Shown here piece after piece: positions 33,901 to 45,200 of a DNA stretch of 64,000 bases. Within the stretch, counting starts at the first letter, position 1. Each line of letters starts with the position of its first letter. Made by a program: the position numbers and the translations under genes. This DNA comes from Nemertoderma westbladi. Taxonomy: Eukaryota > Xenacoelomorpha > Nemertodermatida > Nemertodermatidae. The notes under the pieces are model-generated. The model did not search any database, was not told where the DNA came from, and worked only from the letters and a program-made list of their open reading frames with translations. The stretch spans positions 206,677 to 270,676 of the forward strand of contig JAUCBJ010004893.1 of assembly GCA_032718475.1 (NCBI GenBank), in the 5' to 3' direction.

Positions 33901-36900
33901 CCACTACGGCTCCTATCTCAGCCAGTGTCGGATACTCAGCTATGACTCACCCACTACGGCTCCTATCTCAGCCAATATCGGATACTCAGCTATGACTCAC
34001 CCACTACGGCTCCTATCTCAGCCAGTGTCGGATACTCAGCTATGACTCACCCACTACGGCTCCTATCTCAGCCAATATCGGATACTCAGCTATGACTCAC
34101 CCACTACGGCTCCTATCTCAGCCAATATCGGATACTCAGCTATGACTCACCCACTACGGCTCCTATCTCAGCCAGTGTCGGATACTCAGCTATGACTCAC
34201 CCACTACGGCTCCTATCTCAGCCAATGTCGGATACTCAGCTATGACTCACCCACTACGGCTCCTATCTCAGCCAGTGTCGGATACTCAGCTATGACTCAC
34301 CCACTACGGCTCCTATCTCAGCCAGTGTCGGATACTCAGCTATGACTCACCCACTACGGCTCCTATCTCAGCCAGTGTCGGATACTCAGCTATGACTCAC
34401 CCACTGCGGCTCCTATCTCAGCCAATATCGGATACTCAGCTATGACTCACCCACTACGGCTCCTATCTCAGCCAGTGTCGGATACTCAGCTATGACTCAC
34501 CCACTACGGCTCCTATCTCAGCCAATGTCGGATACTCAGCTATGACTCACCCACTACGGCTCCTATCTCAGCCAGTGTCGGATACTCAGCTATGACTCAC
34601 CCACTACGGCTCCTATCTCAGCCGAGTGTCGGATACTCAGCTATGACTCACCCACTACGGCTCCTATCTCAGCCAGTGTCGGATACTCAGCTATGACTCA
34701 CCCACTGCGGCTCCTATCTCAGCCAATATCGGATACTCAGCTATGACTCACCCACTACGGCTCCTATCTCAGCCAGTGTCGGATACTCAGCTATGACTCA
34801 CCCACTACGGCTCCTATCTCAGCCAGTGTCGGATACTCAGCTATGACTCACCCACTACGGCTCCTATCTCAGCCAGTGTCGGATACTCAGCTATGACTCA
34901 CCCACTGCGGCTCCTATCTCAGCCAATATCGGATACTCAGCTATGACTCACCCACTGCGGCTCCTATCTCAGCCAGTGTCGGATACTCAGCTAAGACTCA
35001 CCCACTACGGCTACTATCTCAGCCAATGTCGGATACTCAGCTATGACTCACCCACTACGGCTCCTATCTCAGCCAGTGTCGGATACTCAGCTATGACTCA
35101 CCCACTACGGCTCCTATCTCAGCCAGTGTCGGATACTCAGCTATGACTCACCCACTGCGGCTCCTATCTCAGCCAATATCGGATACTCAGCTATGACTCA
35201 CCCACTACGGCTCCTATCTCAGCCAATATCGGATACTCAGCTATGACTCACCCACTACGGCTCCTATCTCAGCCAATATCGGATACTCAGCTATGACTCA
35301 CCCACTACGGCTCCTATCTCAGCCAGTGTCGGATACTCAGCTATGACTCACCCACTGCGGCTCCTATCTCAGCCAATATCGGATACTCAGCTATGACTCA
35401 CCCACTACGGCTACTATCTCAGCCAATGTCGGATACTCAGCTATGACTCACCCACTACGGCTCCTATCTCAGCCAGTGTCGGATACTCCCAATTATAGGG
35501 ACTCCCATAGACAACCTCAGCAAGAGACTTCAATGATTGGAGGACTTCGTAAGGACAATTTCGAATCATCCCAACCTTTCTGGCAACCAATCTGTAGACA
35601 ATGGTGACAATTTAATTACAAATTTATAAAGTTAACTTGACTAAATAAACACTGTTTTAGGAGTTATATATATTAGAGATAAATAAAACCTATTATATAA
35701 AACACCAACACTAGTTATTCTACCAACCTATACTCCTCCGCAGGTATGAGTTTTATATCAGCGGCCGATAAACCGCATATAATTTCCCCCATCGCAGCCA
35801 AATGATAACTTTTCAGTTTATCAACTGTCACTTTTTGGTCTTTGAGGAATTTCTCTGCCATAAGTCTGGTATGCGTATCAGACCATTCGTAACTCGAGAT
35901 ATATTCAACCACGTCCAGATCTGATAAGTCCAAATTACTGAGATCATTGGGAGATGCCACCGTTAACAGAGGCCCCAACTCGCCTATGTGCTGGGGTGTC
36001 CACTTTTCAACCCGACCCCACTCCTAAAAAAAACAATTCCCTAGAAGGCCTCCCAATAGACACAAAATGTTCGACCCGAATTCAGTTTATCAGATATGAT
36101 TCTATATTGGTTATAAATGATATTAATAAGAAGATAAGGGGATCGCCTCCCCTTAGCCCCACCGCACCATCCCGTTGTAGATTAGCCACTAACCTGCACT
36201 GCGTTCTCTAACCCCTCCATCCCGTTGTAGATTAGCCACTAACCTGCACTGCGTTCTCTAACCCCACCATCCCGTTGTAGATTAGCCACTAACCTGCACT
36301 GCGTTCTCTAACCCCTCCATCCCGTTGTAGATTAGCCACTAACCTGCACTGCGTTCTCTAACCCCACCATCCCGTTGTAGATTAGCCACTAACCTGCACT
36401 GCGTTCTCTAACCCCTCCATCCCGTTGTAGATTAGCCACTAACCTGCACTGCGTTCTCTAACCCCTCCATCCCGTTGTAGATTAGCCACTAACCTGCACT
36501 GCGTTCTCTAACCCCTCCATCCCGTTGTAGATTAGCCACTAACCTGCACTGCGTTCTCTAACCCCACCATCCCGTTGTAGATTAGCCACTAACCTGCACT
36601 GCGTTCTCTAACCCCTCCATCCCGTTGTAGATTAGCCACTAACCTGCACTGCGTTCTCCCCACCGCACCATCCCGTTGTAGATTAGCCACTAACCTGCAC
36701 TGCGTTCTCTAACCCCTCCATCCCGTTGTAGATTAGCCACTAACCTGCACTGCGTTCTCTAACCCCACCATCCCGTTGTAGATTAGCCACTAACCTGCAC
36801 TGCGTTCTCTAACCCCTCCATCCCGTTGTAGATTAGCCACTAACCTGCACTGCGTTCTCTAACCCCACCATCCCGTTGTAGATTAGCCACTAACCTGCAC

Positions 36901-37428
36901 TGCGTTCTCTAACCCCACCATCCCGTTGTAGATTAGCCACTAACCTGCACTGCGTTCTCTAACCCCTCCATCCCGTTGTAGATTAGCCACTAACCTGCAC
37001 TGCGTTCTCCCCACCGCACCATCCCGTTGTAGATTAGCCACTAACCTGCACAGCGTTCTCTAACAGACTTTCCTTCTGTGAGTAGGTCCACGGCACGTCT
37101 AACCGACTCAGATAGCCGACGCAAGCATTGAAGTCCCCGGGCTCCATATCCCGGAGTTTGAAGGAGTCCCATATTGTGTTCCCGAAGCCCAGGGCCTTCA
37201 TCTCCTGGCACTGTGGCCGGTGGTGCAGACTACGACGTCTTCGGGCACCCTTTCCTCTCATCACCCGGGTGTACGCCACGGCCACCGCCTCCCGACACTG
37301 CTGCACCCGTAGGCCGAGATTCTCCCGTCGCATCACCGGCTGCTCTACAGACAGGGCGTGTTGGCAACGCGATTCCCGTTCCAGACGCCGGTTCCGCTGT
37401 TCCATCGAACCGCCCAAGTTGAGTATCG
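27817..37428 (-). CDS. Mesothelin/otoancorin/stereocilin-like protein, C-terminal five exons
   Basis: Five minus-strand exons join with matching phases: 37428-37046, 35990-35728, 35591-35452, 28240-28098 and 27999-27817. The donors are GTTAGT, GTTGGT, GTGAGT and GTAATT, and every acceptor ends in AG. The joined product repeats the pattern of the mesothelin superfamily, alpha-helical superhelical repeats of the type 'lG.l..gLs..dl..l': HIGELGPLLTVASPNDL, MGEIICGLSAADIKLIP, LAEIGAVVGGLTLSELNRVP, and finally QLTPSQAAAVHNRQRRELT. In vertebrates such proteins are extracellular or GPI-linked adhesion proteins (mesothelin, otoancorin, stereocilin). No hydrophobic C-terminal tail is visible here. The 5' limit is uncertain: exon 1 as drawn needs one more nucleotide of codon from an upstream exon not found. 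Two introns contain exon-derived 50-bp arrays, and the largest also carries a LINE fragment. Exon structure is strongly supported; family membership is moderately sure. Confidence 0.68.
28098..28240 (-). CDS. Mesothelin-like gene, penultimate exon
   Basis: 143 bp: acceptor cctatccag, two bases completing a Gly codon, then 47 codons (GLTLSELNRVPRSDFEF to LTPSQ) and donor CAG|GTAATT. The first two bases fit only an upstream exon leaving one base, which the exon at 35452-35591 does. Confidence 0.75.
28497..29310 (-). pseudogene. LINE reverse transcriptase relic, same family as 15849-17095
   Basis: Reading on the minus strand, EQLVPAPKKGNP and RGISLMSIAAKLYN (fingers region) lie near 29170-29310. 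An internal deletion carrying a tail-like insert (tttatctatctatctt) follows. After it come DDTLAPFLF, FVDDLGILS (catalytic pair), LEHVDDFCYLGSPIRKSGE and VVPVLIYGSQCWALTAEDT. It ends in an AGT-rich microsatellite at 28497-28520 after TLYNI, where the other copy continues. Frameshifts break it. It lies in the same orientation as the host gene, inside the intron between 28240 and 35452, directly against the 50-bp array. Confidence 0.85.
29322..35488. repeat. 50-bp minisatellite carrying a splice donor in each unit
   Basis: About 123 copies of a 50-bp unit. In minus-strand sense the unit is 37 bp identical to the end of the exon at 35452-35591 (GAGTATCCGACACTGG, then CTGAGATAGGAGCCGTAGTGG) plus 13 bp of intron starting GTGAGTCATAGCT. 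The unit nearest the exon is itself the exon end. Three sites vary along the array: caatat/caatgt/cagtgt; tacgg/tgcgg/taccg; rare tgag insertions. The donor hexamer GTGAGT is preserved almost everywhere. Confidence 0.95.
35452..35591 (-). CDS. Mesothelin-like gene, exon feeding the large array
   Basis: 140 bp: acceptor gtctacag, one base completing Arg, then 46 codons (LVARKVGMIRNCPYEVL to LAEIGAVV) and one base before donor GTGAGT. Its last 37 bp plus 13 bp of intron form the unit that is repeated about 123 times downstream. The next exon is 7.2 kb away. Confidence 0.75.
35728..35990 (-). CDS. Mesothelin-like gene, exon with the GLS motif
   Basis: 263 bp: acceptor ggacaccccag, 87 codons and two bases, donor AG|GTTGGT. 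It encodes HIGELGPLLTVAS and MGEIICGLSAADIKLIP, the clearest family motifs. The following intron is only 136 bp and has no array. Confidence 0.75.
36153..37065. repeat. 50-bp minisatellite carrying a second splice donor
   Basis: Eighteen copies of a 50-bp unit. In minus-strand sense each contains 20 bp matching the end of the exon at 37046-37428 (GTTAGAGAACGC, A or T, GTGCAG) followed by its donor GTTAGT and 24 more intron bases. The exonic copy has GCT where array copies have GCA; both encode Ala. Units alternate between cctccat, ccaccat and an extended ccgcaccat junction. Confidence 0.95.
37046..37428 (-). CDS. Mesothelin-like gene, most 5' exon identified
   Basis: The open frame ends ...SLLENAVQ at donor CAG|GTTAGT. 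The 5' edge is uncertain: acceptor ccccag at 37429 is drawn, but ttccag near 37469 keeps the same frame, and an ATG at 37405 could start a first exon. The region is unusually basic (GKGARRRRSLHHRP), then returns to family-like sequence (DFNACVGYLSRLDVPWTYSQ). Confidence 0.6.
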
Positions 37429-37582
37429 CTGGGGCGCGATTCGCAATAATTACCTTCAATGAAATAATATATAATTGCGCTGGAATTTAGGACGGGTCGA
37501 CCCCAATTATTAGGTAATTAAATAGTAAGGCGATCGTAAGGTAGGTAAGGGACGGCGTTAAAGTGAAACACCTACCCACAAT

Positions 37583-37655
37583 CCGGGGGGTGGGGGGGTG
37601 TGGGGGGTGTGGAGGGGGGTGGGGGGGGAGGGGGGGGTGGGGGGGGGGGGGGGGA
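37583..37655. repeat. Poly-G / G-quadruplex tract
   Basis: About 70 bp that are nearly all G on the plus strand (runs of 4 to 15 G broken by T or A). It has strong G-quadruplex potential and lies about 150 bp upstream of the most 5' mesothelin-like exon. Confidence 0.9.
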
Positions 37656-38960
37656 TGGCGGGAATGAACGTGATATTGATAAATTAGATCAGGTTGCTAC
37701 TGTTAACTATAAACAGTTCATTTTCCTTTAGTGAGACAAAAAGATCCAATATGCATCCATGCTCGACCATCAGCAATCAGAAGTCGGGAATAAAAAACAA
37801 ATAAAAGTTAACCTGTTTAACAAAAAGAGAACTAACTATAAAAACAAATTTCCGTTGATGTTAATGAATTCAAGTGGCTCTTATATTTTTGATTTTCAAT
37901 TTAATAAAATGCATTTCATGGAGATCAATAATGCACTCGTACAATATACAATGGTTCATTTCAATAACATCAGATTAGCTGAGAAAGTAAATAGGTAGTT
38001 AACAACGAATTGATTTGAATCATTTGGTCGCATAAACATAAATTGTATAACTGCCTTTAATGGCGTATTCAGTGTGCAACTGCATCATACGCCTGCATCG
38101 CACGTCTGAGTATAAGAAAATAAAATATTATTATTCAATTATTAAGATAGTGGTGCGCATTCACCGCAATTAAAAAACGTTTACTCCGTTCAAAGTGGTC
38201 GCATATGAAATCATTATTGTTTTGTTTAGAAAATAGCGACACTGTAATCTGATCTTTTAAATTAAAACTAACCGCCCGATAAATTGGATGGCAATTTCAA
38301 TTTCACAAATTATTATCAAATTAAGGATTATCATCTGAAATATAACTGTTCGGCGCTCCGAAAAATTTGAATTTTATTTAAATTTTTTGGAGCGCCGCTG
38401 ATTCACAAATACCTTTGTTTGTTTATAGCATTAATACATTTTATTACCATTATACTTTATTTTAGATCGTCATTATGAGTTTATTGCCTTACCGGGCTTC
38501 GGTCTATCTGCTGCATAATTATATTCCTAATTAATGATACACCTGTGTTTCCTCCCTGGTTTATTAGGTCTCTTATAAGATTTATGTGCACCCCCCCCCC
38601 CCCCCCCCTTCCCCTCCCCTCTCGTGCCTATAATGCCCCCTCCCCCCGCCCCCTCGTGCCTATAATGCCCCCCCCCCACACACAAAAAAAAAAATTTCCA
38701 CTGGTTATTCAGGTGTTAAAGAATTTAGTAAAGTTGCAGTGAACATAGAATACAAAACTCTTGAGGAAACCAAAGGCTCATCTCTCTTGGGTATTACCTA
38801 TAAGACAAGTGGGCTGGCAGGGAAGGCCGCCACTCTAACTCCCAAGGGATGGGATACTAACTATCAGACAATATATTCAGTCACCCGCAGCAGAAGCCAA
38901 GGTTCCCATTGTGCCCCTTGGTTTGTATAAAGATGTAAAATTGTACGAAATGCATACAGT
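37656..38960. other. Intergenic or upstream intron, no gene seen
   Basis: No coding region is supported. It contains a hairpin at 38351-38397 and C-rich tracts (38589-38608 and about 38640-38680, the second followed by an A run). Confidence 0.5.
38351..38397. repeat. Perfect GC-rich hairpin
   Basis: CGGCGCTCC (38351-38359) pairs exactly with GGAGCGCCG (38389-38397). After one unpaired base, AAAAATTT pairs with AAATTTTT, leaving a short AT loop. It is a compact stem-loop in AT-rich surroundings; its function is unknown. Confidence 0.85.
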
Positions 38961-38965
38961 CTTTA

Positions 38966-39035
38966 CTCGGATTTGAACCCTCGCCATCCGACACTATGGT
39001 GAAGGCAGTTCAGGCGCTGTATTATTAACTGAGGT
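38966..39035 (-). repeat. Degenerate tRNA-like / SINE fragment
   Basis: On the minus strand CTCAGTTAATAATACAGCGCC resembles a D-arm with box A, and GGGTTCAAATCC matches a box B core about 30 bp later. The box A half is decayed, so this is probably a tRNA pseudogene or SINE remnant. Confidence 0.45.
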
Positions 39036-39205
39036 TTAATGGAATTACTAGTGTTTATCTCATTAATGTATATTTTTATTGACAACTGATGCAGATGATG
39101 GAAAAGTAAAGAGTATTCCGATCGATATGGGTTTAATTTAAGATTATAATTTTGATAATTATAATTATGTGTGTCTCGTTATTCGATATAATATTTGCCG
39201 CAGTT

Positions 39206-42200
39206 ACAATAGCACCACCATCCGCGGGACCAACCTGCGAACGGCAGTCACACACTCGTTGTAGCACACACCAAGTCACATACAAATGTAGCCCTAACCC
39301 GCGAACGGCAGTCACACACTCGTTGTAGCACACACCAAGTCACATACAAATGTAGCCCCAACCCGCGAACGGCAGTCACACACTCGTTGTAGCACACACC
39401 AAGTCACATACAAATGTAGCACCACCATCCGCGGGACCAACCCGCGAACGGCAGTCACACACTCGTTGTAGCACACACCAAGTCACATACAAATGTAGCC
39501 CTAACCCGCGAACGGCAGTCACACACTCGTTGTAGCACACACCAAGTCACATACAAATGTAGCCCCAACCCGCGAACGGCAGTCACACACTCGTTGTAGC
39601 ACACACCAAGACACATACAAATGTAGCCCCAACCCGCAAACGGCAGTCACACACTCGTTGTAGCACACACCAAGTCACATACAAATGTAGCCCCAACCCG
39701 CGAACGGCAGTCACACACTCGTTGTAGCACACACCAAGTCACATACAAATGTAGCCCTAACCCGCGAACGGCAGTCACACACTCGTTGTAGCACACACCA
39801 AGTCACATACAAATGTAGCACCACCATCCGCGGGACCAACCCGCGAACGGCAGTCACACACTCGTTGTAGCACACACCAAGTCACATACAAATGTAGCCC
39901 TAACCCGCGAACGGCAGTCACACACTCGTTGTAGCACACACCAAGTCACATACAAATGTAGCCCCAACCCGCAAACGGCAGTCACACACTCGTTGTAGCA
40001 CACACCAAGTCACATACAAATGTAGCCCCAACCCGCGAACGGCAGTCACACACTCGTTGTAGCACACACCAAGTCACATACAAATGTAGCCCCAACCCGC
40101 GAACGGCAGTCACACACTCGTTGTAGCACACACCAAACCAAGTCACATACAAATGTAGCCCCAACCCGCGAACGGCAGTCACACACTCGTTGTAGCACAC
40201 ACCAAGTCACATACAAATGTAGCACCACCATCCGCGGGACCAACCCGCGAACGGCAGTCACACACTCGCTGTAGCACACACCAAGTCACATACAAATGTA
40301 GCCCCAACCCGCGAACGGCAGTCACACACTCGTTGTAGCACACACCAAGTCACATACAAATGTAGCACCACCATCCGCGGGACCAACCCGCGAACGGCAG
40401 TCACACACTCGCTGTAGCACACACCAAGTCACATACAAATGTAGCCCCAACCCGCGAACGACAGTCACACACTCGTTGTAGCACACACCAAGTCACATAC
40501 AATTGTAGCCCCAACCAGCGAACGGAAGTCACACACTCGTTGTAGCACACACCAAGTCACATACAAATGTAGCCCCAACCCGCGAACGGCAGTCACACAC
40601 TCGTTGTAGCACACACCAAGTCACATACAAATGTAGCACCACCATCCGCGGGACCAACCCGCGAACGGCAGTCACACACTCGCTGTAGCACACACCAAGT
40701 CACATACAAATGTAGCCCCAACCCGCGAACGGCAGTCACACACTCGTTGTAGCACACACCAAGTCACATACAAATGTAGCACCACCATCCGCGGGACCAA
40801 CCCGCGAACGGCAGTCACACACTCGTTGTAGCACACACCAAGTCACATACAAATGTAGCCCCAACCCGCGAACGGCAGTCACACACTCGTTGTAGCACAC
40901 ACCAAGTCACATACAAATGTAGCACCACCATCCGCGGGACCAACCCGCGAACGGCAGTCACACACTCGTTGTAGCACACACCAAGTCACATACAAATGTA
41001 GCCCCAACCCGCGAACGGCAGTCACACACGCGTTGTAGCACACACCAAGTCACATACAAATGTAGCACCACCATCCGCGGGACCAACCCGCGAACGGCAG
41101 TCACACACTCGTTGTAGCACACACCAAGTCACATACAAATGTAGCCCCAACCCGCGAACGGCAGTCACACACTCGTTGTAGCACACACCAAGTCACATAC
41201 AAATGTAGCACCACCATCCGCGGGACCAACCCGTGAACGACAGTCACACACTCGTTGTAGCACACACCAAGTCACATACAAATGTAGCCCCAACCCGCGA
41301 ACGGCAGTCACACACTCGTTGTAGCACACACCAAGTCACATACAAATGTAGCACCACCATCAGCGGGACCAACCCGTGAACGACAGTCACATACTCGTTG
41401 TAGCACACACCAAGTCACATACAAATGTAGCACCACCATCCGCGGGACCAACCCGTGAACGACAGTCACATACTCGTTGTAGCACACACCAAGTCACATA
41501 CAAACGTAGCCCCAACCCGCGAACGGCAGTCACACACTCGTTGTAGCACACACCAAGTCACATACAAATGTAGCCCTAACCCGCGAACGGCAGTCACATA
41601 CTCGTTGTAGCACACACCAAGTCACATACAAATGTAGCACCACCATCCGCGGGACCAACCCGCGAACGGCAGTCACACACTCGTTGTAGCACACACCAAG
41701 TCACATACAAATGTAGCCCCAACCCGCGAACGGCAGTCACACACTCGTTGTAGCACACACCAAGTCACATACAAATGTAGCACCACCATCCGCGGGACCA
41801 ACCCGCGAACGGCAGTCACACACTCGTTGTAGCACACACCAAGTCACATACAAATGTAGCCCCAACCCGCGAACGGCAGTCACACACTCGTTGTAGCACA
41901 CACCAAGTCACATACAAATGTAGCACCACCATCCGCAGGACCAACCCGCGAACGGCAGTCACACACTCGCTGTAGCACACACCAAGTCACATACAAATGT
42001 AGCCCCAACCCGCGAACGGCAGTCACACACTCGTTGTAGCACACACCAAGTCACATACAAATGTAGCTCACCATCCGCGGGACCAACCCGCGAACGGCAG
42101 TCACACACTCGTTGTAGCACACACCAAGTCACATACAAATGTAGCCCCAACCCGCGAACGGCAGTCACACACTCGTTGTAGCACACACCAAGTCACATAC

Positions 42201-45200
42201 AAATGTAGCACCACCATCCGCGGGACCAACCCGTGAACGACAGTCACACACTCGTTGTAGCACACACCAAGTCACATACAAATGTAGCCCCAACCCGCGA
42301 ACGGCAGTCACACACTCGTTGTAGCACACACCAAGTCACATACAAATGTAGCACCACCATCAGCGGGACCAACCCGTGAACGACAGTCACATACTCGTTG
42401 TAGCACACACCAAGTCACATACAAATGTAGCACCACCATCCGCGGGACCAACCCGTGAACGACAGTCACATACTCGTTGTAGCACACACCAAGTCACATA
42501 CAAACGTAGCCCCAACCCGCGAACGGCAGTCACACACTCGTTGTAGCACACACCAAGTCACATACAAATGTAGCCCTAACCCGCGAACGGCAGTCACATA
42601 CTCGTTGTAGCACACACCAAGTCACATACAAATGTAGCACCACCATCCGCGGGACCAACCCGCGAACGGCAGTCACACACTCGTTGTAGCACACACCAAG
42701 TCACATACAAATGTAGCCCCAACCCGCGAACGGCAGTCACACACTCGTTGTAGCACACACCAAGACACATACAAATGTAGCCCTAACCCGCGAACGGCAG
42801 TCACACACTCGTTGTAGCACACACCAAGTCACATACAAATGTAGCCCCAACCCGCGAACGGCAGTCACACACTCGTTGTAGCACACACCAAGTCACATAC
42901 AAATGTAGCCCCAACCCGCGAACGGCAGTCACACACTCGTTGTAGCACACACCAAGTCACATACAAATGTAGCCCCAACCCGCGAACGGCAGTCACACAC
43001 TCGTTGTAGCACACACCAAGTCACATACAAATGTAGCACCACCATCCGCGGGACCAACCCGCGAACGGCAGTCACACACTCGTTGTAGCACACACCAAGT
43101 CACATACAAATGTAGCCCTAACCCGCGAACGGCAGTCACACACTCGTTGTAGCACACACCAAGTCACATACAAATGTAGCCCTAACCCGCGAACGGCAGT
43201 CACACACTCGTTGTAGCACACACCAAGTCACATACAAATGTAGCCCTAACCCGCGAACGGCAGTCACACACTCGTTGTAGCACACACCAAGTCACATACA
43301 AATGTAGCCCCAACCCGCGAACGGCAGTCACACACTCGTTGTAGAACACACCAAGTCACATACAAATGTAGCCCTAACCCGCGAACGGCTGTCACACACT
43401 CGCTGAAGCACACACCAAGTCACATACAAATGTAGCCCTAACCCGCGAACGGCAGTCACACACTCGTTGTAGCACACACCAAGTCACATACAAATGTAGC
43501 CCCAACCCGCGAACGACAGTCACACACACCAAGTCACATACAAATGTAGCCCTAACCCGCGAACGGCAGTCACACACTCGTTGTAGCACACACCAAGTCA
43601 CATACAAATGTAGCCCCAACCCGCGAACGGCAGTCACACACTCGTTGTAGCACACACCAAGTCACATACAAATGTAGCACCACCATCCGCGGGACCAACC
43701 CGCGAACGGCAGTCACACACTCGTTGTAGCACACACCAAGTCACATACAAATGTAGCCCCAACCCGCGAACGGCAGTCACACACTCGTTGTAGCACACAC
43801 CAAGTCACATACAAATGTAGCACACCATCCGCGGGACCAACCCGCGAACGGCAGTCACACACTCGTTGTAGCACACACCAAGTCACATACAAATGTAGCC
43901 CCTAACCCGCGAACGGCAGTCACACACTCGTTGTAGCACACACCAAGTCACATACAAATGTAGCCCCAACCCGCGAACGGCAGTCACACACTCGTTGTAG
44001 CACACACCAAGTCACATACAAATGTAGCCCCAACCCGCGAACGGCAGTCACACACTCGTTGTAGCACACACCAAGTCACATACAAATGTAGCCCCAACCC
44101 GCGAACGGCAGTCACACACTCGTTGTAGCCACACCACCAAGTCACATACAAATGTAGCCCCAACCCGCGAACGGCAGTCACACACTCGTTGTAGCACACA
44201 CCAAGTCACATACAAATGTAGCACCACCATCCGCGGACCAACCCGCGAACGGCAGTCACACACTCGCTGTAGCACACACCAAGTCACATACAAATGTAGC
44301 CCCAACCCGCGAACGGCAGTCACACACTCGTTGTAGCACACACCAAGTCACATACAAATGTAGCACCACCATCCGCGGGACCAACCCGCGAACGGCAGTC
44401 ACACACTCGCTGTAGCACACACCAAGTCACATACAAATGTAGCCCCAACCCGCGAACGACAGTCACACACTCGTTGTAGCACACACCAAGTCACATACAA
44501 TTGTAGCCCCAACCAGCGAACGGCAGTCACACACTCGTTGTAGCACACACCAAGTCACATACAAATGTAGCCCCAACCCGCGAACGGCAGTCACACACTC
44601 GTTGTAGCACACACCAAGTCACATACAAATGTAGCACCACCATCCGCGGGACCAACCCGCGAACGGCAGTCACACACTCGCTGTAGCACACACCAAGTCA
44701 CATACAAATGTAGCCCCAACCCGCGAACGGCAGTCACACACTCGTTGTAGCACACACCAAGTCACATACAAATGTAGCACCACCATCCGCGGGACCAACC
44801 CGCGAACGGCAGTCACACACTCGTTGTAGCACACACCAAGTCACATACAAATGTAGCCCCAACCCGCGAACGGCAGTCACACACTCGTTGTAGCACACAC
44901 CAAGTCACATACAAATGTAGCACCACCATCCGCGGGACCAACCCGCGAACGGCAGTCACACACTCGTTGTAGCACACACCAAGTCACATACAAATGTAGC
45001 CCCAACCCGCGAACGGCAGTCACACACGCGTTGTAGCACACACCAAGTCACATACAAATGTAGCACCACCATCCGCGGGACCAACCCGCGAACGGCAGTC
45101 ACACACTCGTTGTAGCACACACCAAGTCACATACAAATGTAGCCCCAACCCGCGAACGGCAGTCACACACTCGTTGTAGCACACACCAAGTCACATACAA

